Shown one piece after another: positions 24,080 to 36,884 of a DNA stretch of 64,000 nucleotides (the stretch's first letter is position 1; each line of letters starts with the position of its first letter). The notes beneath the pieces are model-generated. The model made no database searches. It saw only the letters and a list, made by a program, of their open reading frames with translations, and was not told the DNA's origin. The stretch lies in assembly GCA_037954665.1 (NCBI GenBank), contig JBBMOL010000018.1:7750001-7814000 (forward strand). Direction: 5' to 3'. The translations under genes and the position numbers were made by a program. The stretch comes from Laguncularia racemosa (taxonomy: Eukaryota; Streptophyta; Magnoliopsida; Myrtales; Combretaceae).

Positions 24080-26730
24080 GAGTAGATCGATGAGTTTGTC
24101 AGCTAATTTGGCTATATCGATATTATCTTACATCGTATTTATATGGATGATATTTTAGCTGTATGATGTTGATTTTACATTTTTAAGGGTTTTATTAATG
24201 GATGCTAAAAAGATATTTGTTGATAATTTTAAAAAAGAACTTAATACTTTTTTTTAATATTAATTATATATTTTTATGAAAAAGTGATGATTTTTTTATT
24301 AGATATCTTAACAAATGTTTTCCATATCTTTTAATATTTTCTATTCTAAGATATAAAGAATAAATATTCCATTTGGAGATATTATTGATAGCTAATCCCT
24401 CAATTAAATTTTTTTTTTGACTCCGCATGTGAGGTATACAATTGTTGTTCGAAAAACATATGGGATATCAGTGGTTTAGTAGGTAATATTGGCAGTGTCG
24501 TTTTTTTTTTTTTTTTAATCAGCATCTTCATATAAAACTAATGTAAGAAATCTTCAGAAAAATATTATTTATGGACAAAGAGAATTATTATATGTAATAT
24601 ATGTTATTATTTTTAGACATATATATATATCGCATGCGAGCATTCCTCAAATAAATTATAAAAACCAATCGAGTAGGCAAAATCAAACATTAAAGTTTAC
24701 AGGAAAAAAAAAAAAAAGAGACATTAAAAACAGGAAACAAAAGTTTGAATTTTGCTGGGATGGCCGGTTGGCCCCTTTTAAGATCCAACATCTGTTAAGA
24801 CGTAATGGCAAAATCAGATTTTAAATCCATTGAGATTTGCGACCTGCATGTTTTTTCTATTAACTTATAAACTAAAATTATTATTCTCTACAGGGAAGAT
24901 AACTTGCATATATTTACATATAAGTAAAGTCGGTCTCAGTCCTGACAGCACAAACACATGAACGTAATAACGTTGGCACCATCCTAAATCTCTTGGAAAA
25001 TGGAAAATGCTTACATCGAAGTCTTGTATTAAAAATGTTAGATCTCACGTAGCTTTTTATTTTATTAGATCGAACTTGAGCTTTATAACAATTAACTTGA
25101 TCAAACATATAAACTTTTTAAGTCTTAATCAAGTTTATTCTTCAATATTATTCCATTTAAAAGAAAAATAAGTTATTTAAATTAAGTAGATCAAGTTGAG
25201 CATATTTCGATTGGAGTTTATAAAATTAAATCATTTGTACTTACGATCCTTTAAATAAATTCCACAACAAAATCGATGCTGGCCCTGTCTGGGGACTGGT
25301 GCAAGGTAACTGCATTCCTCTAGGCTCTAGCGAATTGTGTGTGTTATAAGCTGTTGTTTATATTCGAAACCGAACGTTGTGGTCTAACATAATATTATTA
25401 TTCTACGGTGAGATATCCAATAAGGATTATATGTCAGCTTGTTTAGATTTACCTTCATCGGAATAATTGACTGGTCAAAACTGATTAGCCACCGACCGAA
25501 GGTGGTATATATATATAATATTAGCTTTTCTAATCTAATTAATACGTTAAAAAAAATAAAAAATAAAGGAAAATTGAACGACACAAAGAGAAGAAAGGTT
25601 GATCATCAGAGGTTTCGAAATTTATTTAGTACATATAGGCCGATAGCTGGTATGAAACCAAAGTGACAAAAACCAAAACGGATGTTCTTCTTCTTCTTCT
25701 TCTTTTTTTTCGTACGAGCAAAACCATGTGCCCACAACACAACGTTGAATCAACTTGAGCTACATTATTCCGATTATTTTGAAAACTATGGCCGAATTTA
25801 CACTGCTTATTATAATTTTGTGCTTCTCGTCAGTTGGATCGGTTTGAAGTCCCAAATCCACAGCCTAGCCGATGAACCCTAGGTCAAATGTGAACTAGCA
25901 AATTCACATCCGCTATGTGAATGTCTAAATATATAAAATAGCTAGTTTTTTTTATAAAAAAATATTAAATTATGAAAAGATTCAAATTATAATTGTATAA
26001 TGATCATTTTCTTCTTTTTTTTTAATAATTAAATAATGTGCATAAAACCTAGTTACTTGGGCACCAAACTGACTTCAAATTTTAATGCAGTCGACACATC
26101 ATTTCACCTTAACCAGACTTGTCATCTTTCATAATTTTATACATGTAAATTTTAAGCAACTTATGGATGACTTTTTTAAGGGTAGAATGTAGATCCAAAC
26201 ATTTTCGAGTAGGTCAGCTTTTAAACTGCTGTGTTGAATTCTCAGGCATCATCGTTTAATTTAAAGATTGATACTAGGATGGTCCTTTCCTTTCCTTGTT
26301 GGCTTGATTCGGGCCTTATCCATTATTTAAATCGTGACCCACTGTATTGTAGCCTACACTTCTTAGGCAGTTGTGTATAACTCAAAAGGAGGACATGCCT
26401 TTTTTATATTGGTGGCTAGATACTTCGATTCTTTTATGTAGGTAGTACTTTGCTAGCTTACCAGAAACTTTGCAGCAGCTTCGATGTCAAGTGACGGCCA
26501 TTGCTGTCGCAAGTTTTCTGTCCGTAATGCCTGTTTTCTTGTATTGACAAGACTCCCAAAACCAGCCACCGAAAAAGAAAACAAGGAGAGGAGGTAAACT
26601 ACTAAAATATAACAAAATAGAAGGCGCAGTCAATAGAAATTCAATTTTACATTCAGCCGCGAGAGGCTTTTACTTTTCTTTGATTATTTATGCTGTCATG
26701 TTCATGTGGGTAGGGAATATAAGCATTTGA
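24080..26730. other. AT-rich spacer
   Basis: Poly-A/T tracts, a TTC microsatellite at 25684-25704, and no frame with a recognisable motif. The short frames at 25384-25882 overlap on both strands and look random. Confidence 0.5.
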
Positions 26731-26756
26731 AGCACCACGTGCAAACATGTGGTGCT
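26731..26756. repeat. Short palindrome with a G-box
   Basis: AGCACCACGTG and CATGTGGTGCT face each other across a few bases. One arm contains CACGTG, a bZIP/bHLH core, and the other the variant CATGTG, an E-box. It may be a chance hairpin or a paired binding site. No gene is close downstream. Confidence 0.5.
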
Positions 26757-28563
26757 CAGTGTCAGCACCGCCGCTGAGGATTGGTCATAAAGGTGGCCCA
26801 AAACTAAATAATTATTGCACATTGCAGTGCAATATGACATGCGCTTGATCGAAGAAGGCCTTCGGTCAAAACTTTTAAGAGCGTTCTCTTAATTCAGAAT
26901 GATGGAAGAATATTCACGTTTCTGACATGGATTCTACCTCGTAAGCCAGACAGCTTGATTTTTGTAAGTTATTTGACTTCCGTCCGGTTTTTACTCGCTT
27001 GAGAATCGATAATAATGTTTCCAACCATTCGAATAGTTTTTCGATTAAATTGGAGTTTCATGATACTTAATTAGATTAGTTGGTAAATTTAATTGAGTTA
27101 AAATTGAATATAAAATTAGTCAAAGTTAGAATCGTGCTTAGATATCAATACTATTATAATTATAATTTTTTTTATCTTTTCATTTTTTTTATAATAAATA
27201 AGTATAAATGAGTTTAATCAATAAATTTAAGCTCATTGGATATAACTTTGACTTGAGCTTATTAGATATCACTTTGAGTCAAGCTCAAACTCATAATTAC
27301 GAATTAAATGAAAAAGTGGGTTGTAACATTGAATTTTTGAATCAAACTCAACTTTAAGCTTGAAGTTGAGCTCTAACATTATTATGTCCTATAGGTTTAA
27401 GATATCTTGTAATCAAGAAGGTCGATACGTTATAACATTATAAATCATACGTTTCACAAATACGTAATTTTTGGATTGCTTGGTCAAATCACAAAGTAGA
27501 TTGCCATTGAAAATATTATAAGATACACGACAAAGCTCTCGATCCTATCTACTGTGGATCCAACCAATCATGGATCTAGTGCAAAGTACAGGATGCAACG
27601 CACCCCATTAGGTCAAGGCTTGATAAATTGGCGTTATTTACCCCCAATCACGTTGACAACCTCAAAGGCTACTTCTATGAAAACCCAAAAAAGAGTAGTC
27701 TCCATGCTATACATAAGGGCGAATGTCACACTAATAAGTCTTTCTTCACTAAATCAACAAGTTGCATTGGTATATGTGTTAAGGCAGCCAAAAAGATAAC
27801 AAGAAAAAGGCTTGATCCTCTCTTTGCATTAAGCCCGAACAAGTTTCATATCGCTCTACTACTAGTAAATTATATCCTTCTTAAAGGAGTATGTACTAAT
27901 TAAGCTTTTGTGTGGCAAAATTTATGCAAACAATGCTTCTCTATCTTAGATAACCAATTTTGGGTTGTAATTTCGACGTCACTTAGTGTCATACATGAAT
28001 ATAAAAGCAAAACAATGAGGCTAATCTTAGATATAATGATCGTACATACAATCTATGTAATTGAAAGGGATATATTCATATGAGAGATAATGGACAGAGA
28101 AATTTTATCCTAATATTTGAGTAGCTAATGCTAGGTAATTGCATGTTGTGAATTAAAATAAATATAGTTCACATTTGTTTAGCGGATTTAAAAAGAGAGT
28201 CATATCTTACATTGCCTCCCTTCTTGTGAGTTTTAACCTTCATACTCTAACATCTGAAGTTAAGACTTTAACTATTAAAGTATACTCTCAAAGGTAGGCT
28301 TGCAAGTTTTAAAGGCAGTTAAAATCAAACTTTGGTGGGAGAATTTGCATCACATATGTGCATTGAAAAAATGGGCATTGGATCATGATAATTGACAAGG
28401 AATTTAAGCTATTCATATGAAACATGAGATCAAGATAGGACTAGTGCGGAATACATTTTTAGCAAAAACATTGGTTCCATTTTGATGAATATGTAACATG
28501 ATGACATCTTGTAGGTGCTTCCGTTACCTTGTGACTTGCCAAATTCTTGAAACTTTCTACCAT
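26757..28563. other. Spacer without a recognised gene
   Basis: Two overlapping plus-strand frames (27554-27799 and 27628-27903, 81 and 91 codons) have more even composition than the surroundings, but I recognise no motif and no exon structure. They might be a transposon fragment. Confidence 0.4.
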
Positions 28564-28927
28564 TGTTGTTGTTGCTGCAACCAAAAGTGAACAGGGCATC
28601 CCTATTACTGATCGGTTTCTAAGGCTGTTGTTATTGCTGCAAGAAACACGTTGTTGTTGCTTGTACTTTTTCTTTTTTTTTTTCTTTTTTGAAAATTTGA
28701 TATCCTCCACAACTTGTACTATTGATAAGTAGGGAGGAGCTTATCTTTTTGGCTTAGTTTGATGGACAAACTTCCAATCAATTAAGGAAGTTTGATTAGC
28801 AAACTTTATTTATATATAAAAGTTGAGATCAATTAATGAATATGTAGCAGAACATCTTTCCTCCTTATTTGAATTTTTCCTTCCCTGTTACTTTGCTTGT
28901 TGTTGCTTTGTTTTCTAGTTGTTTCCA
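28564..28927 (+). mobile_element. Copia LTR, plus orientation, with primer-binding site
   Basis: Starts TGTTGTTGTTGCTGC and ends TTTCCA, and matches in reverse complement the LTRs of the copia element at 30201-35104 (shared TTTTGGCTTAGTTTGATGGA and GATCAATTAATGAA blocks). Just after it, TGGTATCAAAGTTAG at 28934-28948 is a primer-binding site close to the initiator-Met tRNA complement TGGTATCAGAGC. It is therefore the 5' LTR of an element whose body is gone. Confidence 0.8.
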
Positions 28928-29007
28928 ACAAAGTGGTATCAAAGTTAGAAGCCAAGATTTATCTTTTTTTTTTTTTTTTTTGTGTTTCATAGTCCCTTTA
29001 AGAACAA

Positions 29008-29198
29008 AGATAAGCCAAAAAGGTAAGCTCCTCCATATTTATCAACAGTACAAGTTATGGAGGATATCAAATTTTTCAAAAAAAATAAAAGAAAAATTAC
29101 AAGCAACAACAACATGTTTCTTACAACAACAACAATAGCCTTGGAAACTAATCAACAATAGGGATGCCCTATTCACTTTTGGTTACAGCAATAATTGC
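29008..29198 (-). mobile_element. Copia LTR fragment in inverted orientation
   Basis: Reads AAGCCAAAAAGGTAAGCTCC through GGGATGCCCTATTCACTTTTG and is the reverse complement of 28564-28757. It is preceded by TCCCTTTAAGAACAAAG, which matches the internal leader of the minus-oriented copia (CAGCCCTTAAGAACAAGAG at 34641-34659). So it is the 5' side of a second, oppositely oriented copy that lost its primer-binding site and LTR end. Confidence 0.75.
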
Positions 29199-30200
29199 TC
29201 AACCTGCTAATCTAATCTAGAATAACATTTGACTAATGATAGTTCAGCTTGTAAAATCAAGTAAGATAGAGATTCCTTAAGGAATAGAACTATACTTAAA
29301 ATAATAATAGTAATAATATATTAAGAATTTATTTAAATATACCAATATATTTCTACCCTAATATATGGCTTTGACCTTTGGAGTCTCATAAGCAAATATC
29401 AAAATACGATATCTGAAGTAATAGGAATAACTTCCTTAAAAAAGATCAAGGAAGTTATTCCTTTGATCCTGTGAAAATAATTGCAGTTCTTTATTTTATA
29501 ATAATAGCAACTCTATGTAATAGCTGTTTTGTAAAATAAACCTTATAATAACTTTTCAAATAAGGTGCAACTATTTTTATTTCACCATTATCAAGTTAAT
29601 CAAATATGCTACATGTTCTTAATTGAGTCATGAAGAGGGTTTGATTTCGTAGAACCATAGTAGCAAATCGAATTGATGGCTTTTCTATGCCTTACATGTT
29701 TAATATTGCAAGTGCGACTCCAATTGGTTGAAGAGCTATTTAGATGCCATTAAATACATTATCAAGGGTTTTTTGATTTCAATTATATTAGTTGATAAAA
29801 CATATATAAAACTATATGTATATCTACAAATTTAAGTTTGTGGATGAATTTAGCTGTTCTATATGAGTAAACATACTTTATTACTAGACCACATGGTTTA
29901 GGACAATCTTTGTTCAAATTTGTACTTTTGTGATTGTAAAAATGGACAAAAATCCTTAGGATTTTTTCATGTAGTTTATGAAGATGCACTTTTATGTTAC
30001 TTGTACTGTCCATCCTATACTTCATACACTTATAAAAAATGTTAGTCAATCAAGATGATGACATCATATTTTATATAAGTTTTAATCTAATTTCGAGCCA
30101 TTTCCTTTACTACACTTTTTAGTTCCTATATTTTGTGTTTCTTAAAATTACTAATCGGTCTTCGGGAGTAATGTTAACGTACTCTAATAAACATTTTCGA
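29199..30200. other. AT-rich spacer
   Basis: No gene recognised. An 88-codon minus frame at 29783-30049 shows no motif. Confidence 0.5.
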
Positions 30201-30625
30201 TGGAAACAAAAAAAAAGAAAAAGAAAAGAAAGGCAGAATAACTAGGCAACAGAGTAATAGCCAGCAAGCAAACAAAAAGAGAAAAGGGAAGTAAAACAAA
30301 ATTCACAGTAGAACAGAGGAAGAAGGTCTCTCACTTCATTAATTGATTTTGATCTTATATACATGAACAAAGTTTGGTACTCAAACTTCTTTGATTGATG
30401 GGAAGTTTGTCCATCAAACTAAGCTAAAAGTTAAGCACTCCTATACTTAACAACAGTAGAAGTTATGAGGACATTAGTTTTTTTTTTTTTTTAAAGAAAA
30501 AAGGAAATACAAAGAGCAATAGCAACAGGTCAGCAAACAACAGCAGCAGCACATTTTCTTGCTACAACATTGGAAACTGATCTACAACAGAGGAGCCCTA
30601 GTTACTTTTGGTTGTAGAAACAACA
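30201..30625 (-). repeat. 3' LTR of the 30.2-35.1 kb copia
   Basis: On the plus strand it starts TGGAAACAAA and ends AACAACA; it aligns along its length with 34678-35104. Read on the minus strand, a purine-rich stretch (CATAGAGGAG) stands immediately upstream as the polypurine tract. Confidence 0.85.
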
Positions 30626-30667
30626 CTCCTCTATGATGCAAGAAATGTCAAACACACCAAGACACAA

Positions 30668-31990
30668 TCAAAGAAGTTCAAATCGTGGCTTTTGCAAAGC
30701 CTTCGTGAAGATATTGGCCACTTGATCATCTCCATTGTAATGCTTGATTTGGACTTCATTTTCATTTTCTGCTTCATGAATTGCATGGAACTTAATCTTG
30801 ATGTGTTTAGTCTTGCCTTGAAACACGAGATTTTTCACCATGGCTACTATAGATTTATTATTGCACCAAATCGTAGTTGCTTTCTCTTGCTTAACTCCTA
30901 AATCAACCAAAACTTTCCTTAACCAAAGAGCTTAGTTGATAGTAGTGGAGGTAGCGATATACTTTGCCTTAGTAGTTGATTATGCGACATAAGTTTGCTT
31001 CTTCATTCCTTAATAGATGGTGGCTGATCTAAGGGAGAAGCAATAGCTTGACGTGCTCTTCATGTCCTCATCCATTCCAGCCCAATCACTATCGGGAAAA
31101 ACTCAACAAATTCATCGAATTTGTTCTCTTATAGAACAAACCAAAGTCACAAATGCCGTGAACATATCTCAATATTCGTTTAGCAGCTGTAGCAAGAATT
31201 ATTTATGGTGAATTCATGAATCTTGATAGCAAGCTTGTGGCGAACATAACGTTTGGTCTGGAATTGGATAGATACAGAATGAACCAACAAGGCTTTTGTA
31301 GATGGCAACCTTTGTTGAAATTGATTCATTTGTTTTCTTTAGTTTCACGCTGTGGATAGTTGGGGTACTCATGGATTTAGTTCTGTCAAGTTGGAATCTA
31401 TTCAACAATTCTTGTGCATACTTTATATGAGAAACAAAGATTCTAAATTTATTTTAAACGACTTCCAATCCAAGGAAATAATGCATCTTTTCTAAGCCAT
31501 TCATCTCAAATTTATGTTGCAACTTCAACTTAAACTCTTTAATGAACTTCAATTTGCTTCCAGTTACAAGGATATCATCCACATAAATGGAGACAATTAT
31601 GATATCACTTTGCTGATGCCTCACATACAAGGTTGCTTCATTCATGCTCCTTGCAAAATTTGCATCCAATAAATTATCATTAATTTTTGCATACCAAGCC
31701 CATGGTGCCTATTTTAAATTGTAGAGGGCTTTCTTTAACATTAGTATATGATCACTTCCATATGTGAAACCATGTGGATGCTTGACAAAAACTTGCTCCT
31801 CTAAGACACCATTAAGGAAAGCTGACTTTACATTTATATGGTAGACTTGCCATCCATTATTCGTAGCTAAGGCAAAGAGTAATCTGATTGTGTCGACCCT
31901 CATAATAGGTGCGAGAGTTTTTGAAAAATCCACTCCATATTACTGCACATACCCTTTCACAACTAGCCTTGTTTTATGCTTGATAATGAG
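30668..31990 (-). pseudogene. Copia reverse transcriptase and RNase H, broken
   Basis: RT copies element RNA to DNA; RNase H removes the RNA. Pieces in order: 31933-31709 (HINVKSAFLNGVLEE, then a truncated LKKALYNLK block), 31669-31454 (catalytic box SIYVDDILVTGS, then FLGLEVV), 31408-31214 (connection region), 30910-30668 (RNase H with WCNNKSIVAM, KTKHIKIKFH and NIFTKALQK). The first Asp of the usual YQ.DVK block is replaced in context (HINVK), and stops separate each piece. The YVDD aspartates remain. Confidence 0.85.
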
Positions 31991-32254
31991 CCACTTGGAC
32001 TCAAATTTAGGTTAAAGACCCACCTCATTCCAATTATTGTCAACCGGTTTGGGAGTTAGAATCTATGTCGCATTCTTAGAAATCATCCTCAATTCCTCTT
32101 CTATTTCAGCTCTCCAGTTTAGAATCTTTAATGCTTCATCAGGAATTAAAGGCTTTGAATCAGCAACATTACATCAGTTGTAGATATCTTCTAAGGTTGT
32201 TGTTCCTCTGATTGCATCTTTATTTTCCTCTTCTTTAGAACCCTCAAGATTAGT

Positions 32255-33243
32255 TTAAGGAAATTCATGAAATGGCTTATGGCCATCAGTGAGCTTAGGA
32301 GTCAAAGAATCCATTTTTTTCTTGTCCCACTCACTTCCTTCATCCACTTTTAAGCTCCTATTGATATACACTTGCCTGGTGATTGGATTTAGGACTTTAT
32401 AACCTTTGGACATGCTGCTATAGCCTACCAAAATTCCCTTATCAACCCTTTGATCTAACTTACCTCTTTTTGCACGAAGAACTAGGGAGTAACACACACT
32501 CCCAAAGACTTTTAGATGTGATACACCAGGCTTAACTCTAAACCGCACTTCGAATGGAGCCTTTTCCTTCACGGCCTTTGTCAACAATCGATTTTGAAGA
32601 TACATGGCTGTGTTGACAGCTTCGATCAATAAAATTCTTGGAAAATTTTTGTCAAACAAAAGACATCTTGCTATGTTCATCATGGACCTGTTCTTTCTTT
32701 CGCTTACACCATTTTGTTGAGGTGTATAAGTGTTAGTTAATTGATAATAGATCCCAACTTCTTCCAAATATTCCTTAAATTGATTTGATGTATATTTAGT
32801 TCCATTATCAGATCTCAAGCATTTGATCACAGAGCTAAATTGTTTTTTAACCAAGGCCTTGAATTTCTTAAACATGGTGAAGACCTTTGATTTTTGTTTG
32901 AGAAAAAATACCCAACAATATCAAGAGTAATCATCAACAAACAACAAGAAATACTTGCTCCCATTATACGAAGGAATGCTCATAGGCCCACATACGTTTG
33001 AATGCATCAACTCTAATTTTTTAGAAGCTCTTCAAGCTTGGCCAACTAGAAATGAACCTTGGACAAATTTTCCACTATCACATGCATCATTCCCACAACC
33101 AAGTTCTTCTTACTTAACAATTTTAGAGTCTTAAAATTTGTATGCCCAAATCTCTTATGCCACAAGGATGTCTCTTCTTTAAGATTCAAACAAAAATTAA
33201 CCTTAAACTTACTCCAAATCAAAGGAAAACATCTTCTATTCAT
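32255..33243 (-). pseudogene. Copia integrase, broken
   Basis: Integrase inserts the element cDNA. The zinc-binding pre-integrase part is visible in 33243-33046 (SLWHKRFGHTNFKTLKLLSK). The core piece 32875-32255 shows LRSDNGTKYTSNQF, with the second catalytic Asp, and the YTPQQNGVSERKNR block with the catalytic Glu, then LKVFGSVCY and RGKLDQRVDKGILVGYS. The first catalytic Asp region lies in a stretch interrupted by stops between the two pieces. Confidence 0.87.
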
Positions 33244-34600
33244 TTTAATAGAAATAGAATCTGACCATTGGAATTGCTAACCTCACACATCTTATTTTCA
33301 AATACAACCACATAACTACTCTCTAACAATTGACCAATAGATAGCAAATTCAAATTTAAATCAAGAACATAGAGTACATCATTCATGATTTTTGTACCTG
33401 ATATAGATTTAACATGGACAGCTTCTTTTCCTTCGACATTAACTAGTCTTCCATCTCTAAGCCTAACCTTAGAGGAGTAGCTTGTATCAAAGTCTTTAAA
33501 ACTACTTAGGTTAGCTGTCATGCGGTGCCTACAACCACTATCCATCAGCCACATATTTGGATTTTCAACGACAAAACAACATCCAACAACTCCGATATGT
33601 TCTACAACTTTTGTACGTTCTGCACTTCTAATGCATCTAGTGGCTTCTGTGCATTCTGCACTTACAGTGGATACGGACAAGCTTTCTTCTTGGTGGACTG
33701 TGTTCTGTTGCAGAAGTTGATTGCGTGTGTGCTTGCTGGTTACGTTTGGCTCTACGCACCTTCTCAAATTGGCCAAATTGCTTGCAACTTTGACATTGCA
33801 CTCCAAGTTTGAACCAATAGTAATTTTCCATGTGATTTGTCTTCTTATAATAGGGACATGGTGGATACTTGTCCTTCTTGCTTTTTCAATTTCCTTGTTT
33901 TTTAGCTTTTCCTTTCTAGTTCGTGACCAGGCTTCTTGGTCTTCTTTCTTGTGGTTAAGTCGACATAAGAGTTTTTCACTTGCATTTTCTTCTTCCCTAA
34001 ATGCCTTTCTCTGTTCCACGGCCAAGAGAGCATTAGTTAAGTTGGCCAAGGTGATTTGCAGCATATCTCAAGTGTCTTCAAGGAAGGAAATTTTTGCTTC
34101 AAAGTGCTCAGGTAGAGTCACCATTATCTTCTCCACAACTCGTCTTTCTTCTAGTTGTTCTCTTAACATTTTGATTTGATTTATGGTCTCCATGATCTTA
34201 TTAGCGTACTCCTTTACTTTTTCCGAGTCCTTCATCTTCAATAGCTCAAACTCCTTACATAAGTTGAAGACTTGCATTTGTTTCATCTTCTCGGAGCCTT
34301 GGTATTCCATCTTCAACTTTTCCCAAGCTTCATGAGCTGGCTCATAAGCTATAATCTTGGTGAAAATGGAATTGAAAATAGCCGCACGAATATAGGATAG
34401 CACTTTTGGACCCTTTGCAATATCCTTCTCATGTTGTTTGATTTGTTGTAAGGTGAGAATGGCTTCATCTTCTTTGACATACATTCATAACCTAAGTCCT
34501 TTGAGGTGATCCTTCATTTTCACTACCTACACATGGTAGTTTTCACCATTGAAGTGAGGAGGTGGAAGAGAAACAGAAGAATTGGAAGCCATAAATTTCA
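33240..34600 (-). pseudogene. Copia gag and protease, broken
   Basis: Gag forms the particle that packages element RNA. The start MASNSS with LPPPHFNGENYHV (about 34590) is followed by a TAG where the family has Trp, and a TGA follows before MYVKEDEA. The main gag part is 34484-34068 (EAWEKLKMEYQGSEK; VVEKIMVTLPEHFEA). The zinc knuckle is degenerate (CQSCKQFGQF). The protease piece has WLMDSGCRHRMT, the aspartic active site, and VLYVLDLNLNLLSIGQLL. Two plus-strand frames over the same bases are antisense shadows. Confidence 0.85.
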
Positions 34601-34677
34601 TTTTTTTGTGTGCGTGTGTGTGTGTGTTTTTGTGTTTTCACAGCCCTTAAGAACAAGAGAGCTCTGATACCAATTGA

Positions 34678-35104
34678 TGGAAACAACAAAAAAAAAAAGA
34701 GAAGAAGAAGAGGAAAGGCAGAACAACCGAGGAATAGAGCAATAGCTAGCAAGCAAGCAAGCAAAAAGAGAAAAGGGAAGTAAAAAAAAATTCGCAGTAG
34801 AGTAGAGGAAGAAGGTCTCTCACTTCATTAATTGATTTTGATCTTACATACGTAAACAAAGTTTGGTACTCAAACTTCATTGATTGATGGGAAGTTTATC
34901 TATCAAACTAAGCCAAAAGTCAAGCTCTCCCATATTTAACAACAGTACAATTTATGGGGACATCAGATTAAAAAGAAAGAAAGAAATACAAACAGTAGCA
35001 ACAGTAGTCAGCAACTAGTAGTAGCAACACGTTTTCTTGCAGCAACGTTAGAAACTGATATACAATAGAGGAGCCCTAGTTACTTCTGGTTTGCAGCAAC
35101 AACA
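34678..35104 (-). repeat. 5' LTR of the 30.2-35.1 kb copia
   Basis: Matches 30201-30625. The primer-binding site lies five bases inside its inner edge (plus strand GCTCTGATACCA at 34661-34672). A GT microsatellite (about 34608-34630) sits in the adjoining leader. Confidence 0.87.
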
Positions 35105-35139
35105 ATTTCCTTCGTACCATCTTGATCACAAGGGCCTTA

Positions 35140-35800
35140 GGATCCTAAGGTAAAACTCCAACTACATATGACCTTTAACCCGATAGGAAATTAGATTCAC
35201 AAGCGACTTGTGTCTCCATAGTTTTTGGTCAGAATTAAGTGCTATAATTGGTTGAAAATCTCCCAGATTTTAGATGCGGCAGTGATATGATATATTGAAT
35301 GGAAAATGAAAGCGCTTAAGGTACTCTGTCAGGCTGCAATCTGTTTCCTTGAATCTTACATTCGGTTTAAAACTAAAACCACCTTAAGGAATCCCTATTC
35401 CTACAACGGGGAGGCTTGGAGGCTTGCTTGGTCTCCTTGACAGAATTTAAATGAGAACTAGCTATTTGAAATCATATAATATATCAAAATCTATGGCATG
35501 TAATGCTTCTCTAGTCTTAGCAACTTCCAAAGTCATATTATATGTGAAGGATATGGCAATCTTATGGAAAAGACATCCTAATACTCTTTATTTGATGCCA
35601 AGAAAGTAAAAATATTGAGTCGTAGTGCAAGCCAAACTTGCCAAATCTAAGACTCTTTGCCTACTTGGTAGTGTAATTCCTTATCAAACAGCTAAGAGAG
35701 CTTAACCTTGTCCGAAACAAATGGCAGATATCTTGTTGATCATCCTTTCCAGGAACAACTCATCTCACTTGTTATTCTTCCTTCCTTTGATCGATTGAGA
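35140..35800 (-). pseudogene. GRAS (LISCL/SCL14-like) gene fragment C
   Basis: Nucleotide similarity to the GRAS copy at 58.5-60.5 kb, in the same order and on the same strand. 35260-35340 parallels 59040-59130; GGAATCCCTATTCCTACAAC and the next 40 bases parallel 59160-59205; AAAATCTATGGCATGTAATG through GGAAAAGACATCC parallels 59255-59345, the region coding the VHIID-side block. Many small insertions and deletions leave no open frame. It is older and more decayed than copies A and B, and points to an ancient local array of these genes. Confidence 0.7.
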
Positions 35801-36069
35801 TAAGCTTCCTGCTCATTTTTTCTGTCACTACCCTTCCAATTTTCAACTTCTCTTTAGAACTTTGAGGGAAACTTGTTGCTTTCTGCATCAATCACAAAAG
35901 GAATTCTATCCATAAAAAACTTATTAATGGAAAGAAATCAGCTAAATATTAACTAAATTCTATAGTATCTAAAGAAACCAAACTATGAAAATAAGAAATA
36001 CTAAACTTGGAAACAAAAATTTATGTAGAAAATTCTCATTTTATTTCAATAGACTCAACATTACTTGGT

Positions 36070-36884
36070 GAGTAATGGTTATTCCATCAAAGCAATATGA
36101 AAAGCAATGAATGCATTAGTATGACTTAGACATCCTAACATTCAAATCACTAAGGTTTAGGGATCCAACATGAGGAAGCGGAGAGTACTTGACCCTTCCA
36201 TCCTTGTAACAACCAATGATTGTCATGATCCATTTCAAAATCCTTGTGACCATTCATCTTTTTACCATTATTGAATATGTTTATCAATGGATGGTTTAAG
36301 GGAAGTTGCTTAAACCCTGCCTGCATAATCCTCATTTGCCATTACTCGTAAGTCTCAGGCCTCAATCTTATTTGAGCCTTTAAAGGATATGACATTCATG
36401 GCCTGCCTTCCATAGAGTTTCCTCTCAATGCCTAGCCTGTCTTTATTGTCACATGGAACATTGGAGTCAATCATATCATATATGACTGAGAAGTGAAACA
36501 AAGCTTCTTTGAATCGTGTGAGAAAGAAGGGGGAGTTATAAGATCCATTGGCAATAGATATAACAAATATGTCCGGTCTCATTGCCCTGATCATATTCAA
36601 AACAACATTCCTAGGATTGTTCTCAACAACAGTTTCATCAAGTAAGTTCTTGAACTGGTAAGGACATTATATAGCTTGTATTTCATTTGGTGTAATGTTG
36701 AATTCTTCCATTTTGATAGTTTTCCAATTCGTTGGAGCTATGGCATGAAATATAAAAGGAACACCATGATTCTTACAGTATCTTGCCAAGTTATGACCTA
36801 TTTCCTCAAGCCTTTCTCCAAGACTAAAACCTTGTTGAGGAATCTTTATCCTTGTGATGCAAAGATTAGGAGACTCGCCATGTT
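36070..36884 (-). pseudogene. GRAS copy A, C-terminal piece
   Basis: Reads, on the minus strand, the second leucine-repeat and PFYRE region (MVRAMRPDIFVIS-like block, FKEALFHFSVIYDMIDSN, ELYGRQAMNVIS-like) and the SAW end (MQAGFKQLPL, DHDNHWLLQGWKGQ). A two-base loss next to KIE shifts the frame, and a TAA stands where the family has Gln just before the SAW part. Its left flank (about 36045-36150) matches the 3' flank of copy B, so 3'UTR is included. The piece ends at 36884 where a copia element begins. Confidence 0.85.

Larger units (their letters stand above)
30201..35104 (-). mobile_element. Ty1/copia LTR retrotransposon, full-length relic
   Basis: Read on the minus strand: 5' LTR (35104-34678), primer-binding site TGGTATCAGAGC (34672-34661), gag, protease, integrase, reverse transcriptase, RNase H, 3' LTR (30625-30201). 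Integrase before RT is the copia order. Both LTRs are about 425 bp with TGTTG...TTTCCA ends and look roughly nine-tenths identical, so the insertion is not recent. Five-base flanks (TTCGA at the left, ATTTC at the right) do not match, so the target duplication is lost or the boundary is altered. All genes carry stops or frame changes. Confidence 0.88.

Noticed and set aside
33721..34179. 152-codon plus-strand frame
   Set aside because: Antisense shadow of the minus-strand copia gag.
30196..35109. Target-site duplication for the 30.2-35.1 kb copia
   Set aside because: The five-base flanks TTCGA and ATTTC do not match.
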